A stretch of 14,660 nt of DNA from CAZGYE01 sp964530165 (GCA_964530165.1 CAZGYE010000126.1:1-14660), one strand, 5' to 3'. Shown: positions 1 to 8,128, numbered from the stretch's first letter. Program-made: numbers and translations. The notes: generated from the letters alone by a model not told the origin.

Positions 1-58
1 CCACCCATCACAAATCGTTTGCACGTTTCCACATAGGCTTCGTTAAACGGTATTGCGG

Positions 59-3000
59 CTAGTCGACAGGACCGGGCCGGACGATGACCGGAGCACTCTT
101 GACTTTGGGACGGATGGAGAGCCAGTCGACGCCCTGGAAGGTCGGGTCTGGGATTTCCCGCACTTCTTCGTCGCCGCGGTAGGGGCACATGGCGTCGACC
201 CAGGCGATGAGCCGTCTGAGGCTCACCGGGTCGACCCGCACGTCGTAGTGTTTTCCGTTGGAGGCGAGGTCAATCAGCCTGCTCTTGTAGGAGAGGGCGG
301 TCATCGGTTGGGGCGTCTGATAGGCTTTCGGGTCCCTTCGGTCGTACGCTTCGACCATCAGCATATTGGCGATACCCCATCCGGGCACCGGGTTTTTGGG
401 TTTCTGATACGGCTTGGCCCAAGTCGGCTTGCCGGTCAGGGTCACGTAAGGCTCGTCGAACATGAGGAAGCCCGGCCGGGCGGTCAAGTCGAGGTCCTTC
501 GTTGCCTCGCCGTCGCCCTGATGACACTTGCCACAGTATTTGTCCAACACGGGCTGGACGTATCTCGCATAGCTCACCGTGCAGTCATCCCAGGGAGGTG
601 GCGTGATTTCTCGCGGCTCTTTGCTCAAGGCGATCGATTTCCTCTTCGATTGTTCGGGGGCTCTGCTGTGCCGTTTATGGCAGCCCAGGCATCCTCTCCG
701 TTCGCCGGGCATAACGCCGGTAAAACTGCGCATCGTTTGCAGGGCGCGGTAGTTGCCGTCGAGAAGCTGGAAATGCACCGCTTCGCCCGCCGGTACGTGA
801 AAAGACACCGAGCCGTCGGCTTCGATGGGTACGGTTCCAAGAACGCGCTTGACGCCCTCGGACTGCACAATCGACACCACTGGACCGGTCGAGATGTACG
901 GCCTTTTGTACCAGTACGTGTACGTTTTTGGGTCCACACTAAGGACGCGCAAGTATTTGGCTTTTCCTTTCAGCTCTTGGGGAGCGCCCTGGTACACGTT
1001 GTTGCTGTAAATCACGCCGGGTTTCGGGTTGAGGCGGTCTTTGCGGTCGGGCCAAGCGACTCGGTCGGCAATGACGGGAGGCTTCTTGCGGGGTTTCAAC
1101 GGCAAGGCGTGGAAAATGTTGTTTCCGGTTTCGTAGATAAGCTCCCGGTTGCCGTCGATGTCCATCAAGTAGAGCACGAACTTGCCGCCGCGGTTTGCCG
1201 ACACGAGGAAGTCCTGCTCGCTGAGCGGGTACGGCGAGTAGTACGCCGCGTATTCGCCGCTGGTGTGGTAGTTGGGCGACTCAACCGGGTCGACGGGGCC
1301 GTTGCCCGACTCGGGCCAGGTCACGTCGGCGGTCACTTTTGTCAATCCGTTGGGGAAGTTGGAGCCGCGGCCAGGATCGATGATGCCGACGGAACCGCTG
1401 AACCAGTTGTGATGGGCACTGCCCGTGAACATCACGCGCCGACTGCCGGGAATGCTTCTGGCGTCCTTGAGCAGATCGGGCCAGACGCTCTGATTGCCCC
1501 AATACGTGTTCACCTGCGTGCCGTCCGGGTTGACTGTCCAGAGTGCCTGTGCCCGCCAGAGGGGTTTGTCGGTGTATTCCCATCTGGTGTAGATGACACA
1601 GCCATCGTTCATAACGGAGGGGAGATAGTCAGGGTCGACGTTGCGTGAAATCAGATAAACGTTCTTGCCGTCTCTATCGCAGCGGGCCAGCACGAAAGCG
1701 TTGGTGGGCGGCATGCAGCGGACGTAGCTGTGGCTTCGCGTGGTGGAGAAGATGATGTGCTTCTCGTCGGGCAGGTAGATCGGGTCCAGGTCGTCGAAAG
1801 GGCCGTCGGTGAGCTGCACAAGCCCGGTTCCGTCGATGTGGATTTCGTAGAGGTGGAACGATTTCTCATTGTGCGGCTTGAAGCAGAACAGGACTTTCTT
1901 GGCGTCGTAGGAGAGGTCGGGACGCCAGAACGAACCGTGTAGCGGCGCCTGCGGCATGAGCTGAGTGAGCTTACCGGCCGGTGACAGCCCTTCAAGAGTG
2001 AGCAAACGGCCGCCAGGCACGGCCATGTATCCCAGCCGGTGGCGGGTTTGGTGGGGCCATTCCTTTCCCTGCGGGAAGGGCATGGCGACAAACAGGACCT
2101 TGTCGAAATCAACGACGGGGTTAGAGAACATCAGGGTCCGTTTGACTTCCCGGACCTTGAAATACAGCGGGCGATCGGGCACAGAAATAGCCGCCGCCTG
2201 CTTCTCCAGTCCGTCCAGTTCGGCAAGCTCGTTGGTAAAGTCGACTTTGCCGGCGTGGTTGGACTGGATTCTGGCGGCCAATTCGCGGGCCCAGCGGATT
2301 TCATTCTTGATTCTTTCCGGCGTGGGGTCCCCGCCGGCCTGATGCAGCCAGTCACGCTCGAGCGATTCGCGGGCCTCGGCGGCGGTCAGGTTTCGCGTCT
2401 TGGGCGTTTCCGGCGTGATATAGGGTGCGACGGCCTCGGAGACGGACGGACGGAACTGAATTCTTCGCCCAGCTTCGAGCATCACCTCGATCCATTCCGG
2501 GGAGAATTTGGCCCGTGCGCCCAGCGCCTTGAGCCTTTCATATTTCTGCCGGATGCGTTCGGCCTCGCTCCACTTCTTGACATCTTCCGGAGTTTGCTTG
2601 GCCAATTGGTGTGCGGTCAGAGGCTTGTACTCAAGCAGCAATTCGACGAGCCGTCCCGCCTGTTTGACATGAAAATCGTTGTCCTTGGCCAGCAGGTAGT
2701 CCAGGGGGCTTGTGCCGGTCAAGCTGACGAATCTCTCATAGTCGTCGGTGAAGCCAGCCTTCAATTTGGCATGGACAAATCCGGCCAAATCGCGGTCGAT
2801 GCGGATGCCTTTCTGGTGAAGGTTTCTGCGGGAATTGGCCAGCGTTTCGGCGAACGTTTTTCCCGGCACGTAGAAAGCGTTGACTTGTTTCTCAAGCTCT
2901 TGGGAGATTCTGGCAATCGACTCCAGGCCGCTTTGATACAGGGAAGCGATTTGTTCGGGCGTCAGGGCGTCTTTGTAGATTCTGAGGTCGTCCAGGGTCC

Positions 3001-3643
3001 CTTGGAAGTATTCGCCTCTTCCGCTGCTGGAGCCGATGAAACCGGGGACGCCCGAGGACGTGGTCATCTTGCCCCGGCGCTCGAGCGAGCCGATCTGCTT
3101 GCCGTCGAGATAGACGCGCATCGTCTGGCCGTCGAACGTGGCCGCACAATGATGCCACCACCCATCAAGAATCTGTCCCGGATTGATCCGGGCGTCGCAC
3201 TCGACGTAGCCGCCCACATTCAGTCCCAGCGAGAGGATCGAGCCGTTGTTCTGGTACGAGAACAACAAACGATCGGGACACTCCTGGCGGAAGATTTCGC
3301 GGTATCCACTCAACTCGGTCGGTCTCGTCCAGGCGGAGAAGCTGATCTTGGACATGCCCTTCGTGTACGGGCCGATGTTGACCGCCAGACTGTGTTTGCC
3401 GAGCAAGTCCAGCGCGTTGCCGTGCACGCCTCGCGTTCTGGGGAGGCTGCCCTCGGCCTTGACGCCGAGAGACTCATTCCCGGAAACCTCGTCGATGACT
3501 GCCGTCGGACCGGGTTCGTTGAACGTCCAGTGCGCCACCAACGGCCCGTTGATGACCGGCTCATCGGCAAGCGACGCAATCGGGGCTGAGAAGAGCAAAA
3601 CCAGCAAGAAGCCCCCTGCCGGCCCGGCTTGTGTGCGTGCCAT
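59..3643 (-). CDS. Secreted LamG / beta-propeller / hydrazine-synthase-alpha-like di-haem protein
   Basis: The 1194-residue product starts at an ATG with a good ribosome binding site (AAGGGGA, 7 nt upstream) and a clear signal peptide (hydrophobic residues about 11-26, cleavage near SLADEP), so it should be exported. Residues about 35-242 form a LamG-like jellyroll ending in the typical LDDLRIY. Residues about 245-490 look helical and are unassigned. Residues about 490-850 resemble a TolB/PD40-type propeller with repeated 'DG T-L-V-Q-L-T' style blades. The C-terminal third resembles the hydrazine synthase alpha-subunit family and carries two c-type haem motifs, C985-LGC-H989 and C1037-GKC-H1041. 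In anammox bacteria that family makes hydrazine, but related proteins are common in planctomycetes without anammox, and nothing else here suggests anammox. A redox role in polysaccharide or small-molecule turnover is inference. It stands 139 bp downstream of murJ. The family call is fairly sure; the substrate is unknown. Confidence 0.85.
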   Translation of the reverse strand: MARTQAGPAGGFLLVLLFSAPIASLADEPVINGPLVAHWTFNEPGPTAVIDEVSGNESLGVKAEGSLPRTRGVHGNALDLLGKHSLAVNIGPYTKGMSKISFSAWTRPTELSGYREIFRQECPDRLLFSYQNNGSILSLGLNVGGYVECDARINPGQILDGWWHHCAATFDGQTMRVYLDGKQIGSLERRGKMTTSSGVPGFIGSSSGRGEYFQGTLDDLRIYKDALTPEQIASLYQSGLESIARISQELEKQVNAFYVPGKTFAETLANSRRNLHQKGIRIDRDLAGFVHAKLKAGFTDDYERFVSLTGTSPLDYLLAKDNDFHVKQAGRLVELLLEYKPLTAHQLAKQTPEDVKKWSEAERIRQKYERLKALGARAKFSPEWIEVMLEAGRRIQFRPSVSEAVAPYITPETPKTRNLTAAEARESLERDWLHQAGGDPTPERIKNEIRWARELAARIQSNHAGKVDFTNELAELDGLEKQAAAISVPDRPLYFKVREVKRTLMFSNPVVDFDKVLFVAMPFPQGKEWPHQTRHRLGYMAVPGGRLLTLEGLSPAGKLTQLMPQAPLHGSFWRPDLSYDAKKVLFCFKPHNEKSFHLYEIHIDGTGLVQLTDGPFDDLDPIYLPDEKHIIFSTTRSHSYVRCMPPTNAFVLARCDRDGKNVYLISRNVDPDYLPSVMNDGCVIYTRWEYTDKPLWRAQALWTVNPDGTQVNTYWGNQSVWPDLLKDARSIPGSRRVMFTGSAHHNWFSGSVGIIDPGRGSNFPNGLTKVTADVTWPESGNGPVDPVESPNYHTSGEYAAYYSPYPLSEQDFLVSANRGGKFVLYLMDIDGNRELIYETGNNIFHALPLKPRKKPPVIADRVAWPDRKDRLNPKPGVIYSNNVYQGAPQELKGKAKYLRVLSVDPKTYTYWYKRPYISTGPVVSIVQSEGVKRVLGTVPIEADGSVSFHVPAGEAVHFQLLDGNYRALQTMRSFTGVMPGERRGCLGCHKRHSRAPEQSKRKSIALSKEPREITPPPWDDCTVSYARYVQPVLDKYCGKCHQGDGEATKDLDLTARPGFLMFDEPYVTLTGKPTWAKPYQKPKNPVPGWGIANMLMVEAYDRRDPKAYQTPQPMTALSYKSRLIDLASNGKHYDVRVDPVSLRRLIAWVDAMCPYRGDEEVREIPDPTFQGVDWLSIRPKVKSAPVIVRPGPVD

Positions 3644-3782
3644 TGAACAATCCCCTTCATTGAACCCTTGGACTGACCCGATTCGGTTTCCCTGAGAGAG
3701 TCAGTTTACCAACTCCTACGAGAATAATCCAAATCCTCATCCGTACCTTTTCGTATAATCCGTGGTTGGATCGAACGAAACG

Positions 3783-5471
3783 TCAACGATTTCGCTTCAG
3801 CAGCAGCCAGATTTCGTCCATGCGCAGAAGTTTGGCGGCGGCGAGATACGTGACGACCGAAGCAGCAAACGGAACAAACACCCGCAGCAAACGGACCACA
3901 AGCCGATCCTCTGCTGCGATTTGGTTCAGCGTCATGTAACAAACCAGCGACATGACGCCCGTGGCCACGGCCGCCCGGCAAGCGGCTCGTGACAATTGCG
4001 TCCAGTCCAGCGGGCCGATCCGCCGCTGAATGAACCAGACGGTGGCGGCAACCTGCAGCATGGCACAAACAGCGGTACCGAGCGCCAGGCCCGGCCCGGC
4101 GAGAAACCAGATGAGTGTCAGGTTCAGAACGAGATTCAACAGCACCGTCACGAGACCGAACCGTAGCGGCGTCTGTTGATCGCCGACGGCGTAATAGCCG
4201 CGGTTGACGATCAGCAATCCGCAGTACGCCCAGACGGCGGTGCCGTAGGCCGAGATCATCGCGGCGGTCTGCCACGCGTCCTCAGCGTCGAAGGCACCGT
4301 GTTCCAACAGCAGGGACGTCAGCGGTCTTGCCAGCAGCACCAGCCCCAGACTTGCTGGCAAACCGACACAGACGACCAGCCGCAAACCGAGCATCAGGTC
4401 GTCGCGCAGCCGATCAAGCCGACCGTCAGCAGCGTGCCGCGACAACTGGGGGAACAACACAGTCCCCAACGCAATCCCGAAAACTCCCAGCGGGAACTGG
4501 TACATCCGCTGGCCAAAATACAATGCCGAGGCCGTGCCAACTTGCAGTGGGTAGTGGGGTGAACCGGGCAAAGACATCGCTGCGAGACCGGATTCCGGTT
4601 GCGAGAAGCCCCAAGCGATCAGGCTGTCGGAAATGGTATTCAGCTGCGTGATCGACAATCCCACAAGGACCGGCAGCATGACCCGGACAATCTCGGCAAC
4701 CTTCTCGCGGGCGGCTCGCCACGCGCTGTCGTAGCGAAAGCCGAGTCGGTGCAGTGTCGGCAGCGGCGCCGTGATCTGCACGAATCCCGCAACCAGAATG
4801 CAGACCGCAACGGCGTAGACTTGGGCCGTGGGCGACTCAAACCGCGGCGCCACCCACCAGATGGCTCCGATCCAAAAGACGTTCAGCAGAACCGGCAACA
4901 GCGCGGGCCAGGTGAAATGGCCCAGTGCGTGCAAGATCGCGCCGACTTGGGCGGCCAGGCAGATCAGAATCAAATAGGGCAGCATGACGGCGGTCAGCCC
5001 GATGAGCAGATCGGCTTCCGCACTGCTCTGCCAGACGAGCGAGAGGCACCACAACGACAATTCGCCCAGCAGCACCAGTCCGCACAGTGCGACGGCGAGC
5101 AGACCGAGAACGGCGCTGGCCAGTTGCCACGCAGCTTGCCTCCCCGATTGCTTCCGCTCGCGAACGAAGATGGGCAGAAACGCTGCCGTCAGCGCCCCTT
5201 CGCCGAACAGCCGGCGTGCGAGATTCGGGATGCGAAACGCGACCGAAAATGCATCCATGACCATCCCGCCGCCGAACAGCGCCGCCATGCCCACGTCGCG
5301 GATCAGGCCCAGGATTCGGCTCAGCAGCGTCAACAGGCTGACCGTGCGCAGACCGGAGAAGAGTGGAGAGTGGAGCGTTGAGCGTTGAGAGATCGGCACT
5401 TTCGCGACCGCTTCGCTCGCAGCTTTCGGTTGTCGGCTTTGGGCTGTCGGCTTTGGACTCTCAACTTTCAA
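3783..5471 (-). CDS. murJ: MurJ/MviN lipid II flippase with heptamer-encoded N-terminus
   Basis: This inner-membrane MOP-superfamily flippase moves lipid II across the membrane for peptidoglycan synthesis. The protein is strongly hydrophobic with many membrane spans. It holds the family N-terminal signature (SRILGLIRD at 51-59, then IPNLARRLFGEGA at 81-93); R52, R58 and R86/R87 match the functionally important arginines R18, R24 and R52 of E. coli MurJ. A loop of about 25 residues rich in Ser, Pro and Gly precedes the conserved YFGQRMYQFPLG stretch. The 562 residues from the TTG at 5471 exceed the about 511 of E. coli, mainly through about 40 extra N-terminal residues. These are encoded by a 7-bp repeat tract and look non-native. 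No ATG precedes the first membrane helix; a GTG at 5399 (538 residues) is an alternative start. An in-frame TGA lies just upstream of the TTG. The product call is sure; the start is not. Confidence 0.93.
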   Translation of the reverse strand: MKVESPKPTAQSRQPKAASEAVAKVPISQRSTLHSPLFSGLRTVSLLTLLSRILGLIRDVGMAALFGGGMVMDAFSVAFRIPNLARRLFGEGALTAAFLPIFVRERKQSGRQAAWQLASAVLGLLAVALCGLVLLGELSLWCLSLVWQSSAEADLLIGLTAVMLPYLILICLAAQVGAILHALGHFTWPALLPVLLNVFWIGAIWWVAPRFESPTAQVYAVAVCILVAGFVQITAPLPTLHRLGFRYDSAWRAAREKVAEIVRVMLPVLVGLSITQLNTISDSLIAWGFSQPESGLAAMSLPGSPHYPLQVGTASALYFGQRMYQFPLGVFGIALGTVLFPQLSRHAADGRLDRLRDDLMLGLRLVVCVGLPASLGLVLLARPLTSLLLEHGAFDAEDAWQTAAMISAYGTAVWAYCGLLIVNRGYYAVGDQQTPLRFGLVTVLLNLVLNLTLIWFLAGPGLALGTAVCAMLQVAATVWFIQRRIGPLDWTQLSRAACRAAVATGVMSLVCYMTLNQIAAEDRLVVRLLRVFVPFAASVVTYLAAAKLLRMDEIWLLLKRNR

Positions 5472-5486
5472 CTCTCAACTCTCAAC
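5356..5486. repeat. Two oppositely oriented degenerate heptamer arrays over the murJ start
   Basis: Minus strand 5486-5417 reads as ten consecutive 7-bp units: GTTGAGA, GTTGAGA, GTTGAAA, GTTGAGA, GTCCAAA, GCCGACA, GCCCAAA, GCCGACA, ACCGAAA, GCTGCGA. Plus strand 5363-5390 reads as four units: GTGGAGA, GTGGAGC, GTTGAGC, GTTGAGA, so the two arrays face each other. The TTG start of murJ (5471) and codons for about the first 40 residues lie inside. Heptanucleotide tandem repeats of this general kind are known from heterocystous cyanobacteria (STRR sequences); I know of no described function for this one. Confidence 0.85.
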
Positions 5487-5575
5487 TGAGAAGCGGGTTC
5501 GAGTCGAGCACTCGCGGTACGCCCTTTTGCGCCGAAGGATACCCATCGGGACCGATCACGGCAATCCCAATTGGA

Positions 5576-5611
5576 AGAGTTGAGGGTTGTCGGCTTTCCG
5601 CTCTCAACTCT
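5576..5611. other. Inverted repeat after moxR
   Basis: AGAGTTGAG (5576-5584) and CTCAACTCT (5603-5611) are perfect 9-bp arms with an 18-nt loop, made from heptamer units. The only T-run (TTTTT at 5615-5619) follows it on the plus strand, so it does not fit a Rho-independent terminator for the minus-strand moxR. Confidence 0.4.
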
Positions 5612-5615
5612 CAAT
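5581..5615 (-). repeat. Third heptamer tract downstream of moxR
   Basis: Minus strand 5615-5581 reads ATTGAGA, GTTGAGA, GCGGAAA, GCCGACA, ACCCTCA: the same unit types, in the same phase and orientation, as the tract at 5486-5417. It begins 13 bp after the moxR stop. About 90 bp of non-repeat sequence separates the two tracts. Confidence 0.7.
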
Positions 5616-5628
5616 TTTTCTGGACTTG

Positions 5629-6645
5629 CTATTCGTATTTCGGGACACTCGGCTCCGGGACCTCTTCGAGCAGGCGCGCGATGATGTCTTCGGTGGCGAA
5701 GCCTTCGGCCTGGGCCTGGAAGTTGGTGGAGATGCGGTGACGCAGCACGGGGACAGCCACTTTGCGGATGTCTTCCAGCGAGACGCTCGGTCTGCCGTCC
5801 ATGGCGGCGACCGCCTTGCCGCCGGCAATCAGGTATTGGCCGGCCCGGGGACCTGCGCCCCAATCGATCATCTCCTGGACGAACTTCGGGGCCGATCCGT
5901 CAGACGGCCGCGTCGCCCGCACCAGCCGGGCCACATAGTTGACCGTCAGCGGAGCGATCTCAATCTGGTTGATCTGCCGCTGCAGATACAGAATCGATTT
6001 CGACGAGAGCACTTTCCGCGTCTCCGGCTTCTCGCCGAGCGTCGTGGTTGTCAGGATTTCCTCCTCTTCATCCAGGTTCGGATAATCCACTTCCACGTTG
6101 AACATAAAGCGGTCCAGTTGCGCCTCGGGCAGCGGGTAGGTGCCCTCCTGCTCGATGGGGTTCTGCGTGGCAATGACGAAGAACGGCTCGGGCAGCTTGT
6201 AGGTGGTCTGACCGACGGTGACCTCGCGTTCCTGCATGGCCTGCAGCAAGGCCGCCTGAGTTTTCGGCGGGGTCCGATTGATCTCATCGGCCAGCAGAAT
6301 GTTCGTAAAGACCGGCCCTTTCACGAACCGGAATTCACGACGCCCGCCCTCGGAGTCGTCCAGCACGTTCGTGCCGGTGATGTCCGAGGGCATCAGGTCC
6401 GGTGTGAACTGAATCCGCTTGAAGGCGGAATCGAGGATCTGCGCGATCGTGCTCACCACCAAGGTCTTCGCCAGCCCCGGCACCCCGACCAGCAGGCAAT
6501 GCCCCCCCGTGAAAATCACGGACAGAATCTGGTCGATGACCGCGTCCTGCCCGATGATCACCTTGTGGAGCTCTTCGACCATCACGTCGTGATGGCGTTT
6601 AAACTTCTCCAGGAATTCGTCGAAGTCGCGTTTCTCGGCGGCCAA
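5629..6645 (-). CDS. MoxR-family AAA+ ATPase
   Basis: A 338-residue MoxR-type AAA+ ATPase, of the group that acts as a chaperone in maturing or activating partner proteins. Visible motifs are Walker A GVPGLAKT (54-61), Walker B ILLADE (116-121), sensor 1 in IATQNP (N161) and a candidate arginine finger in QLDRF (R178). The AGPRAGQYL segment typical of MoxR proteins follows. Length is normal for the family. The start is taken as TTG at 6645, the first start codon after an in-frame stop; no clear Shine-Dalgarno precedes it. GTG-ATG codons at residues 21-22 are alternatives and would still keep the whole ATPase core. A sigma70-like promoter lies about 60 bp upstream. The usual MoxR partners (DUF58, VWA or transglutaminase genes) are absent on either side; the neighbours are a receiver-FHA gene and murJ, so its client is unknown. 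Confidence 0.92.
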   Translation of the reverse strand: MAAEKRDFDEFLEKFKRHHDVMVEELHKVIIGQDAVIDQILSVIFTGGHCLLVGVPGLAKTLVVSTIAQILDSAFKRIQFTPDLMPSDITGTNVLDDSEGGRREFRFVKGPVFTNILLADEINRTPPKTQAALLQAMQEREVTVGQTTYKLPEPFFVIATQNPIEQEGTYPLPEAQLDRFMFNVEVDYPNLDEEEEILTTTTLGEKPETRKVLSSKSILYLQRQINQIEIAPLTVNYVARLVRATRPSDGSAPKFVQEMIDWGAGPRAGQYLIAGGKAVAAMDGRPSVSLEDIRKVAVPVLRHRISTNFQAQAEGFATEDIIARLLEEVPEPSVPKYE

Positions 6646-6688
6646 AGCTGTTGGTCTACTTTCTGTTGTCTCGGGTCGAGTGACTCTC

Positions 6689-6711
6689 CTAGGTGGACTT
6701 CATTCTAGGTG
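6689..6711. promoter_or_regulatory. Direct repeat CTAGGTG overlapping the moxR -10 and start site
   Basis: CTAGGTG occurs at 6689-6695 and 6705-6711, with starts 16 bp apart. One copy overlaps the predicted -10 element and the other the predicted transcription start, a position suited to a repressor. No regulator is recognised; chance is possible for a 7-bp repeat. Confidence 0.25.
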
Positions 6712-6730
6712 TCGGCCGATGCGGGATCAA
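6702..6730 (-). promoter_or_regulatory. Sigma70-like promoter for moxR
   Basis: On the minus strand, TTGATC (6730-6725) and TAGAAT (6707-6702) are separated by exactly 17 bp, matching 4 and 5 of 6 consensus positions. Transcription would begin near 6695, about 50 nt before the TTG at 6645. It suggests moxR can be expressed separately from the receiver-FHA gene upstream. Confidence 0.4.
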
Positions 6731-6753
6731 CTTTGCACGCGTCTGGCTTCCCG

Positions 6754-8046
6754 TTAACCGATGTCGGAGTCGTCCAACTGGGCGCGAATCTGCGATCGTT
6801 TGCGGAGGATCTCCCAGTGCTGCCCAATGACTGTCGCAGCTTCTTGGGCGGTGGTCTCGAACTGTTCGGTTTGTACTTTCGCCCGCACAAAATCGCCCGT
6901 CTTTTGAGCCGCGTTTTCCCCGGAGAGCTCCCGCGAAAGGTCCGATTCCACAACCCGGTCGATTCCGGCGAGCTGCAGCCTCATCGGTCCGACCTGCAGG
7001 ATATCGTGGGGCCTCATCAGCGTCTCTTGCTCAATTGCCTCGCCGTTGATGAACGTGCCGGTCTTGCTCTCGAGGTCGCGAACCATCAGTCCTTCCGGTG
7101 TGGTGCGAAGCAGGCAATGCCTGCGGCTGATGTCCGGTGAGGTGCCGCGAATGTGGCTGGTGGGGCTGCGGCCGATCACCACGAGCTTGTCGGGGAGCAA
7201 CAGCTTCTTCCCCCGATGTTTTCCGCTGCGGATGATCAAGACGCGTCCGGAGCTTGCCAACGCTGCACGGGAAAGCGGGGCGCCGACGATCGAGAGCGGG
7301 CCTTGTTGCTGTTTGTGACACTTCGGGCAGGTCCTGGAGTCCTGCATGGCCTCAGGGAGTAACCGATAGAATGTCCCGCAGTGCCGACATTTGATCGTGA
7401 CAAATTTGAGCGGCTCGGCCGAGCGAACGGGCTCTGACTCATCGTCCGGGCCGCGCGGGACGAAGAATTTGGCCCGCTGGCTTCCCGCCCATTCGGGCAC
7501 ATCGATACGCTCGTTGCAGTCGGGGCAAGTCATCGCTTTGCCCCGGTCCTTCAGGAGCATGGCCAGTCGTCTCCCGCAATGGCAGGTGAAACGAATGCTC
7601 CCGACTTCCCTCAGCCGAGTCTTGTGCGTCCGCTCCCAAACCGCGTTGTTGATGTCCTGAATCAGTTCCACCAGCGTCTCTTCATCGAACGGTTTGGTGA
7701 GGTAGCCGTCGAATCCCACGCGCGCCGCCAGGTTGCGGGAAGAATTCAGGTCGATTTCCGTCAGCGCCATCACCGGGGTCGCCTTGTTCAGTTTCTTCAA
7801 TCGTTCACAAATCTCGAAACCACTCTCTCCCGGCAAGAGGAGTTCGAGAATGACGAAGTCCGGCTTCTGCAACGAAAAACTCGCGTGCGCTTGACCTCCG
7901 TCCTTGGCGACGACGGTCTTGTATCCCTGCTTCTCCATCAGTGTCTTAATGTGCTCGGCGCTTTCAGGCTCGTCGACGATCAGCACGCGGTCAATGAACG
8001 CGTCGCCGTGACGTTTTTCGATCCCGTTGACTTTGTCTCGCGACAT
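6754..8046 (-). CDS. Receiver-like / double zinc-ribbon / FHA signalling protein
   Basis: A 430-residue cytoplasmic signalling protein. Residues about 19-135 form a response-regulator receiver fold with acidic pair D25/E26, T96 and K118 in place, but the phospho-acceptor Asp is Glu (E68; codon GAA at 7845-7843). Two zinc ribbons follow: C155-x-C157 with C174-x2-C177, and C220-x2-C223 with C240-x2-C243. Residues about 268-355 are an FHA domain with the usual IGRS (291-294), SRRH (307-310) and TGTFINGE (329-336) motifs, expected to bind phospho-threonine peptides. The C-terminal 60 residues look like a charged helix. There is no DNA-binding output domain, so it probably works by protein contacts. 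The ATG start fits a TATAAT promoter 47 nt or so from it. Glu at the acceptor site may mimic the phosphorylated state; this is inference. A kinase or phosphatase partner is not seen in the window. Confidence 0.9.
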   Translation of the reverse strand: MSRDKVNGIEKRHGDAFIDRVLIVDEPESAEHIKTLMEKQGYKTVVAKDGGQAHASFSLQKPDFVILELLLPGESGFEICERLKKLNKATPVMALTEIDLNSSRNLAARVGFDGYLTKPFDEETLVELIQDINNAVWERTHKTRLREVGSIRFTCHCGRRLAMLLKDRGKAMTCPDCNERIDVPEWAGSQRAKFFVPRGPDDESEPVRSAEPLKFVTIKCRHCGTFYRLLPEAMQDSRTCPKCHKQQQGPLSIVGAPLSRAALASSGRVLIIRSGKHRGKKLLLPDKLVVIGRSPTSHIRGTSPDISRRHCLLRTTPEGLMVRDLESKTGTFINGEAIEQETLMRPHDILQVGPMRLQLAGIDRVVESDLSRELSGENAAQKTGDFVRAKVQTEQFETTAQEAATVIGQHWEILRKRSQIRAQLDDSDIG

Positions 8047-8099
8047 ACTTCCGGCCTCGAAGGCGAACCTTCACCCCAGACCCGTAAGGGCTTCCCATA

Positions 8100-8128
8100 A
8101 TTATACCATCGACATTCCTCGGTATCGA
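8100..8128 (-). promoter_or_regulatory. Sigma70-like promoter for the receiver-FHA gene
   Basis: On the minus strand, TCGATA (8128-8123, 4 of 6 matches to the -35 consensus) and a perfect TATAAT (8105-8100) are separated by 17 bp. Transcription would begin near 8093 and leave a leader of about 47 nt before the ATG at 8046. Confidence 0.5.

Noticed and set aside
1..58. Left edge of the window
   Set aside because: Only the region downstream of the LamG/haem stop; no terminator or gene is visible.
53..3589. Two long plus-strand open frames opposite the LamG/haem gene
   Set aside because: Both are shadows of a well-supported minus-strand gene and show no motif or good start.
3672..3705. Inverted repeat ACTGAC/GTCAGT between murJ and the LamG/haem gene
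   Set aside because: Only 6-bp arms with a 22-nt loop and no T-run on the minus strand; not convincing as terminator or operator.
5494..5515. GGTTCGAGTC, resembling a tRNA T-loop
   Set aside because: The flanking bases do not form a T-stem and no acceptor, D or anticodon arms are present.
5468..5863. Minus-strand open frame running through the moxR end and the repeat tracts
   Set aside because: It overlaps the C-terminus of MoxR in another frame, and its last part is just the repeat tract translated.
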